Part shown: positions 8,075 to 16,859 of the stretch, in pieces | Layout of the letters: the number at the start of each line of letters is the position of its first letter | Position numbering within the stretch: the first letter of the stretch is position 1 | Assembly (NCBI RefSeq): GCF_001061665.1 | Contig: NZ_JVSP01000014.1 | Location: 124,001-188,000, forward strand | DNA: 64,000 nt | DNA from: Rothia mucilaginosa | GTDB lineage: Bacteria > Actinomycetota > Actinomycetes > Actinomycetales > Micrococcaceae | Direction: 5' to 3' | The notes under the pieces: generated by a model | Seen by the model: only the letters and a program-made list of their open reading frames with translations | Databases searched by the model: none | What the model was told of the DNA's origin: nothing | Translations under genes and position numbers: made by a program

Positions 8075-9226
8075 ATGACCGGATTCACGACGAAGGCAAT
8101 TCACACCACGGACCGCGACAACCCGTACGGCTCCATCCTGCCTCCGATCTACACGACCACCACCTACGCCCAGCCCTGTGACGGCACCGAAGGCCCCTAC
8201 GATTACCAGCGCGGCGGCAACCCCACCCGCGCGGCCCTCGAAACCACGCTCGCAACCCTCGAAGGCGCCAAGCACGCCTTCGCCTACCCCTCCGGAATGG
8301 GCGCCACCGCTGCCGCCCTCGGCATCCTCAAGGAAGGCGAAACCCTGCTGCTGGGCATGCCCTCCTACGGCGGCACCTACCGCTTCGCGACCATCGAGCT
8401 GCCCGCTCGCGGCGTCAAGACCCGCTTCATCGGCGACTTCACGGCCCTCACCGACGAGGACTTCGCCGACAACGTGACCATGGTGTTCCTGGAGAGCCCC
8501 TCCAACCCGCTGCTGCGCGTGAGCGACATCGCCGCCATCGCCGAAATCGCCCACCGCAACGGCGCAATCGTGGTCGTCGACAACACCTTCATGACCCCGC
8601 TGCTGCAGAAGCCCCTCGACCTGGGCGCAGACATCAGCGTGCAGTCCGCCACTAAGTACCTGGGCGGCCATGCCGACCTGCTCGGAGGCGTCGCCGCAAC
8701 CAACGACGACGCGCTCGCCGAGCGCCTCTGGCACCTGCAGATGATTACCGGCGCAATGCTTTCGCCCACCGACTCCTACCGCCTGCTGCAGGAGGTCAAG
8801 ACCCTCAAGCTGCGCCTGACCCAGCAGCAGAAGAACACCATCGAGGTCATCAACTACCTGGAGGCGCACCCCGCCGTGAAGCGCGTGCTCTACGCGGGTT
8901 CGCACAGCGAGTACGAGGCGCAGGTGCACGCCCGCCAGGCGAACGGCCTGGGCGCGCTCATCTCCATGGAGCTGGTGGACGGCGCTGATCTGCCCGCCTT
9001 CCTCGAAGCCCTGAAGATTTTCAGCCACGCGGTGAGCCTGGGCGGTATCGAGTCGCTGGTGGTTCGTCCCGCGCTTATGGTGCAGGCCGCCTACACTCAG
9101 GCGCACCGCGACGAGTACGGCGTGAGCGACAACCTCATTCGCCTGGCCATCGGCATCGAGGAGATTGAGGACATCATCGAGGATTTGGAGCGCGGCCTGA
9201 CCGCAGCCCTGGCGCATCAGGCATAG
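8075..9226 (+). CDS. Cystathionine gamma-synthase/gamma-lyase family PLP enzyme (paralogue 1)
   Basis: This 383-residue Cys/Met-metabolism PLP enzyme has FTTKAIHTTDRDNPYGSILPPIYTTTTY, YQRGGNPTR near residue 45, AYPSGMGATAAAL (PLP phosphate/ring site), VDNTFMTPLLQ and the PLP lysine about K194 in SATKYLGGHAD. It may make cystathionine from acylhomoserine and cysteine, or cleave cystathionine; sequence alone does not separate these. GAGGA lies 7 nt before the ATG. It stands alone with its own promoter region, in a sulfur island next to a close paralogue at 9525. Confidence 0.88.
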   Translation: MTGFTTKAIHTTDRDNPYGSILPPIYTTTTYAQPCDGTEGPYDYQRGGNPTRAALETTLATLEGAKHAFAYPSGMGATAAALGILKEGETLLLGMPSYGGTYRFATIELPARGVKTRFIGDFTALTDEDFADNVTMVFLESPSNPLLRVSDIAAIAEIAHRNGAIVVVDNTFMTPLLQKPLDLGADISVQSATKYLGGHADLLGGVAATNDDALAERLWHLQMITGAMLSPTDSYRLLQEVKTLKLRLTQQQKNTIEVINYLEAHPAVKRVLYAGSHSEYEAQVHARQANGLGALISMELVDGADLPAFLEALKIFSHAVSLGGIESLVVRPALMVQAAYTQAHRDEYGVSDNLIRLAIGIEEIEDIIEDLERGLTAALAHQA

Positions 9227-9300
9227 TCCCTGAACATGAGGCACTGCACGACCGTATCGCGTGATTCGAGGTGCCCCAAATACGCGGTGTAATGTCACTC

Positions 9301-9360
9301 AAAATACCCGGATTAATATATTTCTTTCACCGTAAAAGAATGTTTTAATGCGGGTATTTT
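9301..9360 (+). terminator. Long AT-rich inverted repeat, probable terminator
   Basis: AAAATACCCGGATTAA (9301-9316) pairs with TTAATGCGGGTATTTT (9345-9360) with one mismatch. A small TTCTTT/AAAGAA stem sits in the loop. It lies between the two cystathionine synthase paralogues. Confidence 0.6.
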
Positions 9361-9524
9361 GTGCGCCCTCAACGCATTTTTATATGACGTTGCGTGAACA
9401 TATTAACCCCCGTGACTCGGGGCTAGAACGGCATAAAAAATGCGGGTAGGGTAAATCCCGGATACACGACGACACCCAGCAGCTACACCCGCGTTCGGGG
9501 TAGCCCGAACGGAAGAGAACCACC

Positions 9525-10685
9525 ATGAGCCAGCAGAACCAGCTCGAACCGACCGGTTTCACGACCCGCACCATCCACGCCGTGCACGATGCCCGCTACG
9601 ATGCGTCCGTGCCGCCGGTCTACTTGGCGAGCACCTTCGGTACCGCCGGCGAGGACACCACCTACATGTACCAGCGCGGCGCGAACCCCACCCGCGATGA
9701 CCTGCAGGCGACCCTCGCCGCCCTCGAGGGTGCGGAGCACGCCTACGCGTACCCCTCCGGCATGGCGGCAACCGCGGCGGCTCTTGGCGTTCTGGAGGCG
9801 GGCGACACCCTGCTGCTGGGCATGCCGACCTACGGCGGCACCTACCGCTTCGCGACCACCGAGCTGACTAAGCGCGCCGTGAAGACCCGCTTCATCAGCG
9901 ACTTCACGACCCTGAGCGATGAGGACTTCACCCCGGACGTGAAGGTCGTCTTCCTCGAGACTCCCACGAACCCCACCCTGCAGGTCACCGACATTGCCGC
10001 TATTGCGGAGCTGGTGCACCGCCACGGCGCCCTGCTGATCGTGGACAATACCTTCATGACGCCCTACCTGCAGCGTCCCCTGGAACTCGGCGCGGACATC
10101 ACCGTGCAATCTGCCACCAAGTTCCTGGCCGGCCACGCAGACCTGCTCGCCGGTGTTGCGGCGACGAACGACCCCGACCTGGCCGTTCTGCTGCACCGCG
10201 GTCAGCTCGTCAGCGGCGCGCTGCTGCCCCCGATTGACTCCTACCGCCTGCTGCAGGACGTGAAGACCCTGGCCCTGCGCCTGGAACGCCAGCAGCAGAA
10301 CGCCCGCGAGCTCATCGAGTTCCTCTCCGAGCGCCCCGAGGTCGAGAAGATTTTCTACGCCGGCAACTCCTCCGAGGAACAGACGGAGGTGCAGTCCCGC
10401 CAGGCCCGCGGCATCGGCTCCGTCTTTTCGCTGCTGCTCAAGGACGGCGGCGATGCGCAGGCCTTCGCCCGTGCCCTGCCCATCTTCGTGAACGCCGTGA
10501 GCCTGGGTGGCATCGAATCGCTCGTGAGCCTGCCCGCGCACACCACGCACGGCGCCTACGCCCAGGAGCACCGCGACGAGTTCGGCGTGGATGACCGCCT
10601 CATGCGCCTGGCCATCGGCATTGAGGATGTTCAGGACCTCATCGCGGCCCTGGAGATTGGCTTGAAGGCCGCCTTCGCCGGCTAG
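9525..10685 (+). CDS. Cystathionine gamma-synthase/gamma-lyase family PLP enzyme (paralogue 2)
   Basis: This 386-residue enzyme is clearly paralogous to the gene at 8075, with the same blocks in the same order: FTTRTIHAVHDARYDASVPPVYLASTF, YQRGANPTR, AYPSGMAATAAALG, DNTFMTPYLQRPLELGADI and the PLP lysine about K199 in SATKFLAGHAD. One of the pair may act as a synthase (toward cystathionine or methionine) and the other as a lyase/desulfhydrase. A purine-rich GGAAGAG precedes the ATG. The cystine-type ABC transporter genes follow in the same direction, which suggests sulfur supply as the shared job. Confidence 0.88.
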   Translation: MSQQNQLEPTGFTTRTIHAVHDARYDASVPPVYLASTFGTAGEDTTYMYQRGANPTRDDLQATLAALEGAEHAYAYPSGMAATAAALGVLEAGDTLLLGMPTYGGTYRFATTELTKRAVKTRFISDFTTLSDEDFTPDVKVVFLETPTNPTLQVTDIAAIAELVHRHGALLIVDNTFMTPYLQRPLELGADITVQSATKFLAGHADLLAGVAATNDPDLAVLLHRGQLVSGALLPPIDSYRLLQDVKTLALRLERQQQNARELIEFLSERPEVEKIFYAGNSSEEQTEVQSRQARGIGSVFSLLLKDGGDAQAFARALPIFVNAVSLGGIESLVSLPAHTTHGAYAQEHRDEFGVDDRLMRLAIGIEDVQDLIAALEIGLKAAFAG

Positions 10686-10757
10686 GTTCGTGCCGCCGGT
10701 CCATACCGCGGATTTCAACTTTCACACCACACATCAACGTAGATTAAGGAACCAAGA

Positions 10758-11603
10758 ATGACCGTTCTCAACACCTCCGCCGTGCTGAACCGACGCTCCC
10801 TGCTACTGGGCGCGGCCCTCGCCGGAACCACCGGCCTGCTCGCCGCCTGCTCCGGCGGTAACGGATCCAGCTCGGGCTCCGCACAGAGCTCCTCCAACCT
10901 GCTGGAGTCCATCAAGTCCGCGGGCAAAATCCGCATCGGTGTGGAGGGTACCTACCGCCCCTACACCTACCACGACGCCTCCGGTAAGCTCGCCGGCTTC
11001 GAGTACGACATCGCCGAAACCCTCGCCAAGGACCTGGGCGTGACCGCCGAGTACATCGAAACTCCCTGGGACTCACTTATCGCCGGCGTGGACGCGGGCC
11101 GCTACGACATCGTGCTCAATAACGTGGCACCCACCGAGGAGCGCAAGAAGAAGTACGACTTCTCCGTGCCCTACGCGCACTCCCGTGCCCGCGTGGGCGT
11201 GAAGAAGGACTCGAGCCTGAAGAACGCCTCCGAAATCTCCGGCCACACCGCCGCCCAGAGCGCCACCAGCAACTACCGCAAGCTCGTAGAGGAACGCGGC
11301 GCCACCATCATCGAAGTCACCGGCTTTGACGAGGCTATCGAGCAGGTGCTCACCGGCCGTGCCGAGCTGACCGCCAACGACTCCGTGTCCTTCGCCGAGT
11401 ACTTCAAGGAGCACCCGGACGCCAACCTGCGCCTGCTGGAGGGTGAGGTCGGCCCCGGCACCAACGTCGCCGTTCTGCTGCCCAAGAACCAGACCGCGCT
11501 GAAGGATGCGATTGACGCCTCCATCAAGAAGCACCTGAGCAACGGCGATTTCAAGGCAATCTTCGAGAAGCACGTGAGCGAGGACCTGAGCCCCGCCTCC
11601 TAA
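10758..11603 (+). CDS. Polar amino acid (probably cystine) ABC transporter binding lipoprotein 1
   Basis: This 281-residue extracytoplasmic binding protein (SBP_bac_3 type) has a twin-arginine signal (NRRSLLLG at 11-18) and lipobox LLAAC with Cys at about 31. The mature domain opens with ESIKSAGKIRIGVEGTYRPYTYHD, continues with LAGFEYDIAETLAKDLGVTAEYIETPWDSLIAGVDAGRYDIVLNNV and ends DAIDASIKKHLSNGDFKAIFEKHV. The cystine-binding subfamily (TcyA/FliY) shares GTYRP and WDSLIAGL. No permease follows directly; a close paralogue and one permease/ATPase pair are downstream, so both lipoproteins may feed the same channel. Confidence 0.9.
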   Translation: MTVLNTSAVLNRRSLLLGAALAGTTGLLAACSGGNGSSSGSAQSSSNLLESIKSAGKIRIGVEGTYRPYTYHDASGKLAGFEYDIAETLAKDLGVTAEYIETPWDSLIAGVDAGRYDIVLNNVAPTEERKKKYDFSVPYAHSRARVGVKKDSSLKNASEISGHTAAQSATSNYRKLVEERGATIIEVTGFDEAIEQVLTGRAELTANDSVSFAEYFKEHPDANLRLLEGEVGPGTNVAVLLPKNQTALKDAIDASIKKHLSNGDFKAIFEKHVSEDLSPAS

Positions 11604-11716
11604 GCTTCTTGGAGCAGCCTTCTCGGAGGCTCGAAAAAGCCCAGCCTTCCAGGACTTCCGACACCGCTCGTGGTTGATGTCTCAGCCGCTTTTCCCGTAT
11701 TGATGAGAGAATATGA

Positions 11717-11728
11717 CGGAATATTACG
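11717..11728. promoter_or_regulatory. CGGAATATTACG near-palindrome upstream of binding protein 2
   Basis: This matches 10 of 12 positions of the CGAAATATTTCG palindrome seen at 33874. It lies about 145 bp before the ATG at 11872. Confidence 0.35.
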
Positions 11729-11871
11729 TTGAATTCTCTCGGGTTGGGAATAGCTGTAGGATAGCCAGCGTTGCACCCGCTAAGAAGGGGCACCCCGCAT
11801 GATGCCCCGAGTAAACACAGGGTGACAGCCCGCAACTACAAGAGCATCAACTACGACGCAAAGGAAGAACC

Positions 11872-12690
11872 ATGTCCGCAATGATTAACCGCCGCACCGT
11901 CCTCGCAGGCACCGCCTTCACCGGCCTGGCAGCCCTGCTCGCCGCCTGCGGCTCCAACGGCGGCAGCACCGCATCCAGCACCAACAAGCTGGAGGCTATT
12001 AAGTCTGCCGGCAAGATTCGTGTGGGCCTGGAGGGTACTTACCGCCCCTTCTCCTTCCACGACTCGAACGGTACCCTGGTCGGTTTCGAGAAGGAAATCG
12101 TCGACCTGATCGCCAAGGACCTGGGCGTGACCGCCGAGTTCATCGAAACCCCCTGGGATTCGCTGATTGCAGGTGTGGACGCCGACCGCTACGACATCGT
12201 CATCAACAACGTCTCCGCAACCGACGAGCGTAAGCAGAAGTACGACTTCTCCGTACCTTACCTGTACTCCGAGCCGAAGGTCGCCGTGAAGAAGGACTCT
12301 TCCCTGCAGAACGTGAGCGAGATTTCCGGCCACTCCTCGGCGCAGTCCGAGACTTCGAACTTCCGCAAGATGGTGGAGGCTAAGGGCGCCTCGATCGTGG
12401 TTGTTTCCGGTTTCGATGAGGCCATCGAGCAGGTCCTCTCGGGGCGCGCCGAGATGACCGCGAACGACTCCGTGTCCTTCGCTGAGTACTTCAAGGAGCA
12501 CCCGGACGCCAACCTGCGCCTGCTCTCCGGTGACCTGGGCACCGGCAGCAACTCCTCCATCCTGATGGCTAAGGGCCAGGACGCCCTGCGCAACGCCATC
12601 GACGAGTCGCTGAAGAAGCACCTGGAGAACGGCGACATCAAGGCGATTTACGAGAAGTACGTGGGCGAAGACCTCTCCCCGAAGAACTAA
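11872..12690 (+). CDS. Polar amino acid (probably cystine) ABC transporter binding lipoprotein 2
   Basis: This 272-residue paralogue of the protein at 10758 has INRRTVLAGTAF and lipobox ALLAAC with Cys about 26. It keeps the ligand-site blocks LEGTYRPFSFHDSNGTLVGFEKEI, FIETPWDSLIAGVDADRYDIVINNVSATDERKQKYDFSVPYLY and the C-terminal NGDIKAIYEKYVGEDLSP. It has its own upstream region (268 bp), then the permease starts 29 bp after its stop, so it is the main partner of the operon. AAGGAAG precedes the ATG. Differences from paralogue 1 around the hinge suggest a different ligand preference. Confidence 0.92.
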   Translation: MSAMINRRTVLAGTAFTGLAALLAACGSNGGSTASSTNKLEAIKSAGKIRVGLEGTYRPFSFHDSNGTLVGFEKEIVDLIAKDLGVTAEFIETPWDSLIAGVDADRYDIVINNVSATDERKQKYDFSVPYLYSEPKVAVKKDSSLQNVSEISGHSSAQSETSNFRKMVEAKGASIVVVSGFDEAIEQVLSGRAEMTANDSVSFAEYFKEHPDANLRLLSGDLGTGSNSSILMAKGQDALRNAIDESLKKHLENGDIKAIYEKYVGEDLSPKN

Positions 12691-12719
12691 TACTTTCTAT
12701 AAGGAGCTGAGTTCCGCGC

Positions 12720-13394
12720 ATGGAACGCTACCTCAACCTCTGGGCAGAATCGCTGCCGCAACTGCTGACCGCAACGGTGGCAGTGACCATTCCGCTATCG
12801 CTCATCTCCTTCGCGCTGGCGCTGCTGGTGGGCATCGTGTCCGCCGGCGCGCGCACGAGCCGCTTTGCCCCGGTGAACTGGCTGGCGTGGCTGTACATCT
12901 GGGTCTTCCGCGGCACCCCGCTGCTGGTGCAGCTGTTCATCGTCTTCTACGGCCTGCCGAAAGTCGGTATCGCCCTGGACGTGTGGAGCGCCGCCATCAT
13001 CACGATGAGCCTGCACACCGGCGCGTACGTGGCTGAGACCTTCCGTTCCGCCGTGGCGGCTATCCCCGGCGGCCAGTTTGAGGCGGCAGCGACCCTGAAC
13101 TTCACCCGCATGCAGACCCTGCGCTACGTCGTGATTCCGCAGGCGGTGCGCATCGCACTGCCGAACCTGGGCAACAACTTCATCGACCTGATCAAGGGCA
13201 CCTCGCTGGTGTCGGTCATCTCGATGGTCGATCTGTTCCAGACCGGCAAGCAGATTGCTTCGCGTACCTTCGAGCCGCTGGCAATGTACTCTGAGGTCGC
13301 CCTCGTCTACCTGGTGATTTTTACCGTGCTGACCGCCGCGCAGTCGGCTCTGGAGAAGTACAGCAACCGTTACGTAAGGAGCCGCAATGCTTAG
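12720..13394 (+). CDS. Amino acid ABC transporter permease (TcyB/HisM type)
   Basis: This 224-residue membrane protein has about five hydrophobic segments. The canonical His/Glu-family permease stretch is WVFRGTPLLVQLFIVFYGLPKVG, and the EAA loop is EAAATLNFTRMQTLRYVVIPQAVRIALPNLGNNFIDLIKGTSLVSVI. It forms the membrane pathway for the amino acid (cystine inferred) captured by the lipoproteins upstream. AAGGAG lies somewhat far (about 14 nt) from the ATG. Its end overlaps the ATPase start by 8 bp. Confidence 0.93.
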   Translation: MERYLNLWAESLPQLLTATVAVTIPLSLISFALALLVGIVSAGARTSRFAPVNWLAWLYIWVFRGTPLLVQLFIVFYGLPKVGIALDVWSAAIITMSLHTGAYVAETFRSAVAAIPGGQFEAAATLNFTRMQTLRYVVIPQAVRIALPNLGNNFIDLIKGTSLVSVISMVDLFQTGKQIASRTFEPLAMYSEVALVYLVIFTVLTAAQSALEKYSNRYVRSRNA

Positions 13395-14136
13395 CGTGGA
13401 ATCCCTCTCGAAGAGCTTCGGTGAGACGCAGGTTCTCAAGAACATCAACCTGGACATCCCCAGCGGCGAAACCACCGTCATTCTGGGCCCCTCCGGTAGC
13501 GGCAAGTCGACCCTGCTGCGCTGCCTGAACCTGCTGGAAACCCCGCAGTCCGGCACGCTCACCATTGACGACGCGCAGGTGGACTACAGCCAGAAGCTCA
13601 CCGACGCGCAGGTGCGTGATATCCGCTCCCGCTCGGCCATGGTGTTCCAGCAGTTCAACCTGTTCCCGAACTACACGGCGCTGAAGAACGTGGCGCTCGC
13701 CCCGACCCTCAACGGCACCCTGGACGCCAAGCAGGCGCAGGAGCGTGCCCGCGAGCTGCTCGCCAAGGTGGGCCTAGCCGATAAGACCGGCTCCTACCCG
13801 GAGTCGCTCTCGGGCGGTCAGCAGCAGCGCGTGGCGATTGCCCGCGCCCTGGCGCTGGAACCGGCATACCTGCTCTTCGACGAGCCGACGAGCGCCCTGG
13901 ACCCCGAGCTTGAGGCCGAGGTGATTCGCGTGCTCATGCAGCTGGCGAAGGAAGGCCGCTCCCTGGTCATCGTGACGCACAATATGGCGTTCGCGAAGAA
14001 GGTCGCGGACCGCATCGTGTTCCTGGAGAACGGTACGCTGCGCTACAACGGCGAGCCGACCGGCTTCTTTGCCTCGGACGACGAGCGCATCCGCAAGTTC
14101 CTGACCGTGTACGACAGCACCGAGTACACCATCTAG
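13387..14136 (+). CDS. Amino acid ABC transporter ATP-binding protein (TcyC/GlnQ type)
   Basis: This 249-residue ATPase has Walker A GPSGSGKST at about 34-42, Q-loop MVFQQFNLFPNYTAL, signature LSGGQQQR near 137, Walker B YLLFDEPTSALDPE and the switch histidine in VIVTHNMAFAKKVADRI. It energises the permease at 12720. The ATG lies within the permease gene after AAGGAG, indicating translational coupling. It is the last gene of the operon and is followed by a strong hairpin. Confidence 0.95.
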   Translation: MLSVESLSKSFGETQVLKNINLDIPSGETTVILGPSGSGKSTLLRCLNLLETPQSGTLTIDDAQVDYSQKLTDAQVRDIRSRSAMVFQQFNLFPNYTALKNVALAPTLNGTLDAKQAQERARELLAKVGLADKTGSYPESLSGGQQQRVAIARALALEPAYLLFDEPTSALDPELEAEVIRVLMQLAKEGRSLVIVTHNMAFAKKVADRIVFLENGTLRYNGEPTGFFASDDERIRKFLTVYDSTEYTI

Positions 14137-14182
14137 CCTGCCGCACTAGCCCTGCCTCAGCGCATGGCGGCGGAGCCCAAAA

Positions 14183-14237
14183 CGGAAGGGTGGGCCGGTT
14201 CCCTACGGGGATACCGACCCACCCTTCCGCTATTTTT
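14183..14237 (+). terminator. Bidirectional terminator between the ABC operon and the TRIC gene
   Basis: CGGAAGGGTGGG (14183-14194) pairs with CCCACCCTTCCG (14218-14229), extended by an inner CCGGT/ACCGG. A T run follows on the plus strand and TTTT on the minus strand. Confidence 0.85.
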
Positions 14238-15039
14238 CGTCCCTGCGGGGCCTGGTTCGCGCCTTAGCGCGGCGGTACTCATCCAGTTGCTCGGGGCTGA
14301 CCACCTGCAGCTGATCGGTGAGCGGCTCACCCGGCGACCAGCCCTCGTTATGCACCGCGCTTTCTTTGCGGTTGAAGAAGGTGAACAGGCGCGGGCGGTG
14401 CACATGCAGGCCGCCCGGGGTGGTGGGCAGCTGCCAGTTCCGCGCGTGGGAGAGCACGCCCAGTATCAGGCACAGGAGGATGGACAGCGCCATCGCCAGG
14501 TTTGGGCGGTGGAAAAGGCCCGTCACGAGGGCCGTCTCCGCGGCGCCGACTAGGGCGACGGTCGCGTACAGGGAGTTACCGCCAAAAATCGCGGGAATAC
14601 GGTTGACCATGATGTCGCGAATCAGGCCGCCACCCACGGCGGTGGTGATGCCCAGGGTAATGGACGGCAGCCAGTGCAGGCCCAGGTTCAGGGACTTGAT
14701 GGTGCCGGTCGCAGCCCAACACCCCATGCCCACGAAGTCCACGACGAGCAGGGTGCGGGTTGCCCAGCGGGCGCTCAGATCAATGCTGTACGCCAGGATG
14801 GACGAGCCGATTGCGCCAATCCAGTAGCCGCCGTCGGTGAGCGCCACGGGCAGGCCCGAGTTCAGCAGCACGTCACGAATCAGGCCGCCGCCCATACCGC
14901 AGGCAACGGCGAGCAGCAGGAAGCCCACAATGTCGAACCGGAAGGCGCGCGCCACGGCACCGCCGAGCAGGCCGTTGGCGACAACGGCGGCAATGTCGAC
15001 GATGCGGAATACCTGGTCGGGGTCAAAGAACTCATGCAT
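14230..15039 (-). CDS. TRIC-type cation channel family protein (UPF0126)
   Basis: The protein has 269 residues with about seven membrane segments. It carries the tandem UPF0126/TRIC repeats, each with a glycine-rich kink followed by arginine: GMGGGLIRDVLLNSG near residue 45 and AVGGGLIRDIMVNRIPAIF near 130. Prokaryotic TRIC proteins form trimeric monovalent-cation channels. The cytoplasmic C-terminal tail of about 70 residues is highly charged. The start at 15039 is preceded by AGGAGA; a longer frame begins at 15171 but its first 44 residues look non-coding. Confidence 0.88.
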   Translation of the reverse strand: MHEFFDPDQVFRIVDIAAVVANGLLGGAVARAFRFDIVGFLLLAVACGMGGGLIRDVLLNSGLPVALTDGGYWIGAIGSSILAYSIDLSARWATRTLLVVDFVGMGCWAATGTIKSLNLGLHWLPSITLGITTAVGGGLIRDIMVNRIPAIFGGNSLYATVALVGAAETALVTGLFHRPNLAMALSILLCLILGVLSHARNWQLPTTPGGLHVHRPRLFTFFNRKESAVHNEGWSPGEPLTDQLQVVSPEQLDEYRRAKARTRPRRDEK

Positions 15040-15425
15040 GGGCGTTCTCCTGCGTATGTGATGCGTGTGCTGTGGGTGTCGGTAGGGGAAGTGCGCGCAA
15101 CGGGGGGGTCGGGTGACGACGTTATCACCGCATCCGGCTCTGTTTGCCTGTGCGCGTACCTGAATTGGCACCGATTTATTGTAGCCCCGGGTTCGGCAAC
15201 GCTCCTAGTTGAGAGCGAGTCAAATCGGGGAACGGACCCCAAGCCCCGAGCCTCGAGCGGTTCGGCGGGCGGATGTTTCATTTCCGTGGGGCCCCGCGCG
15301 GGCGTACACTGGTTAACCGCCCGTTTTATCCGCCCACGGGTTTTTCTATGCCCTCTTGCGGAGGAATCACCTCGCCGCGAGGGCCACGGGCGGTACCACG
15401 CAGACATAATCTCATACAGTATCGC
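15040..15425. other. Intergenic region between divergent TRIC and MFS genes
   Basis: This 386-bp stretch holds the promoters of two divergent genes. I see no further gene or known RNA family in it. A hairpin before the MFS start is listed separately. Confidence 0.4.
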
Positions 15426-15452
15426 TGAGGCGCGAGCATGCCCCGCGCCTCA
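15426..15452 (+). promoter_or_regulatory. 9-bp perfect stem-loop in the 5' leader of the MFS exporter
   Basis: TGAGGCGCG (15426-15434) and CGCGCCTCA (15444-15452) pair perfectly around a 9-nt loop. The element ends 14 nt before the ATG and 6 nt before the Shine-Dalgarno AAGGA (15459-15463). Confidence 0.55.
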
Positions 15453-15466
15453 AGAATTAAGGACAT

Positions 15467-16762
15467 ATGGCCTCATCTCTAACGAATTCTGAGACGGCTA
15501 CTGACGCATCCACCGCCTCGTCCACTTCTCACTCAACCTCTCGGGGCGCAGCAGAGCCCCACACGGCCCACCCCGATAGCTACGGGGCGAAGCGCACCCT
15601 TCTGCTGTACATCACGCTCAGTGCTCTCATGGCCTGCACGGCCCTCGCGACGGATATTTTCCTGCCGGGCGTTCCCGAAATCACCGCGGAACTCGGTTCC
15701 GGCGAAGAACTCATGATTACCAGCTTCCTGCTGGGTTTCGCGCTGGCTCAGCTGATTCTGGGCCCGGTGAGCGACCGCGTTGGCCGTAAGATTCCACTCT
15801 CTGCGGGCATGATTGTTTTTGCCCTCGGCGCCGCATGGTGTGCTGTTGCTGACACCATGCCGGAGCTCATCATCGCCCGTATTCTGCAGGCCGTTGGCGC
15901 ATGCACCGGACCCATGCTGGCGCGCGCCATCGTGCGTGACCTCTACGAGGGAACTCGCGCCGCGCAGGTGCTCTCCACGCTCATGCTGATTATGGCGCTC
16001 GCCCCGATTCTCGGGCCGCTCATGGGCGGTTTCCTGGTGGTGGCTGGCGGCTGGCGCTGGACTTTCTGGGCTATTGCTGCCGTAGCGCTCATTATTTTCG
16101 GGCTGATTCTGTTCCTGCCCGAGTCCCTGCCCCCGGCTAAGCGCGATAGCGGCTCGATTCTTTCGGCGTTTGTGAACTACCCGGTGCTCTTTAAGAACGG
16201 CCCGTTCATGCGTTACGTGCTGTGCGTGTGCTTCTACTACATTTCCATTTACGCGTTTATCACGAACTCTTCGACCGTGTACATCACCCACTTCGGCGTG
16301 GATCCGCGCTACTACGGTCTGCTGTTCGGAATGAACATGATTGGCGTGATGAGCCTGACCGCTTTCAACAAGCGGTGGGTGAAGAACTACAGCCTGCGCG
16401 GCATCCTCAAGGTCGCCACCCTGGTTGCCACTGTGGCGGGTGTGGCGCTTGCTACCACTGGCGTGACCGGTGTGGGTGGCCTGTGGGGTGTGGTGGTCAC
16501 GGTGTTCTTCGTGTTCGGCATGAACGGTGTGGTGGCGGCCTGCACGAACGCGGCAGCTTTGAACTCGGTGGAGCCCGCTGTTGCCGGTACCGCCGCGGCG
16601 CTGCTGGGTTCCTTCCAGTACGGTAGCGGCATCATTTCTTCGCTGCTGTTGGCGTTGAGCCCCCTGAACGCGGTGGAGTCCATGGCAATCATGATGTTTG
16701 CCGGTACGGCGCTGTCGGCGCTCATGGTGTGGTTGCCCTCGCGTAGCCGGAACGCTCGCTAA
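15467..16762 (+). CDS. Bcr/CflA-family MFS multidrug exporter
   Basis: This 431-residue protein has a Ser/Thr-rich N-terminal tail of about 40 residues and then 12 predicted membrane segments. Motif A-like GPVSDRVGRKIPLSAGM follows TM2, and LQAVGACTGPMLARAIVRDLY and LAPILGPLMGGFLVVAGGWRWTFW are typical of the DHA1 Bcr/CflA group. These proteins exchange protons for drugs or dipeptides and include bicyclomycin and sulfonamide exporters; the substrate here is unknown. AAGGA precedes the ATG and a stable hairpin lies just upstream. Confidence 0.9.
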   Translation: MASSLTNSETATDASTASSTSHSTSRGAAEPHTAHPDSYGAKRTLLLYITLSALMACTALATDIFLPGVPEITAELGSGEELMITSFLLGFALAQLILGPVSDRVGRKIPLSAGMIVFALGAAWCAVADTMPELIIARILQAVGACTGPMLARAIVRDLYEGTRAAQVLSTLMLIMALAPILGPLMGGFLVVAGGWRWTFWAIAAVALIIFGLILFLPESLPPAKRDSGSILSAFVNYPVLFKNGPFMRYVLCVCFYYISIYAFITNSSTVYITHFGVDPRYYGLLFGMNMIGVMSLTAFNKRWVKNYSLRGILKVATLVATVAGVALATTGVTGVGGLWGVVVTVFFVFGMNGVVAACTNAAALNSVEPAVAGTAAALLGSFQYGSGIISSLLLALSPLNAVESMAIMMFAGTALSALMVWLPSRSRNAR

Positions 16763-16788
16763 GCTGGAGCTAGACGAATACTAGAGGC

Positions 16789-16822
16789 ATGTGGCCCGGT
16801 CGTTTGATAGACCGGGCCACAT
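16789..16822 (+). terminator. 13-bp perfect inverted repeat after the MFS gene
   Basis: ATGTGGCCCGGTC (16789-16801) pairs with GACCGGGCCACAT (16810-16822) around an 8-nt loop. There is no T run, so it may be a weak terminator or an operator for the next gene. Confidence 0.5.
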
Positions 16823-16859
16823 CGCAAATCGTTATCTGCGTAAGGTGAAAGGAGCCGCC

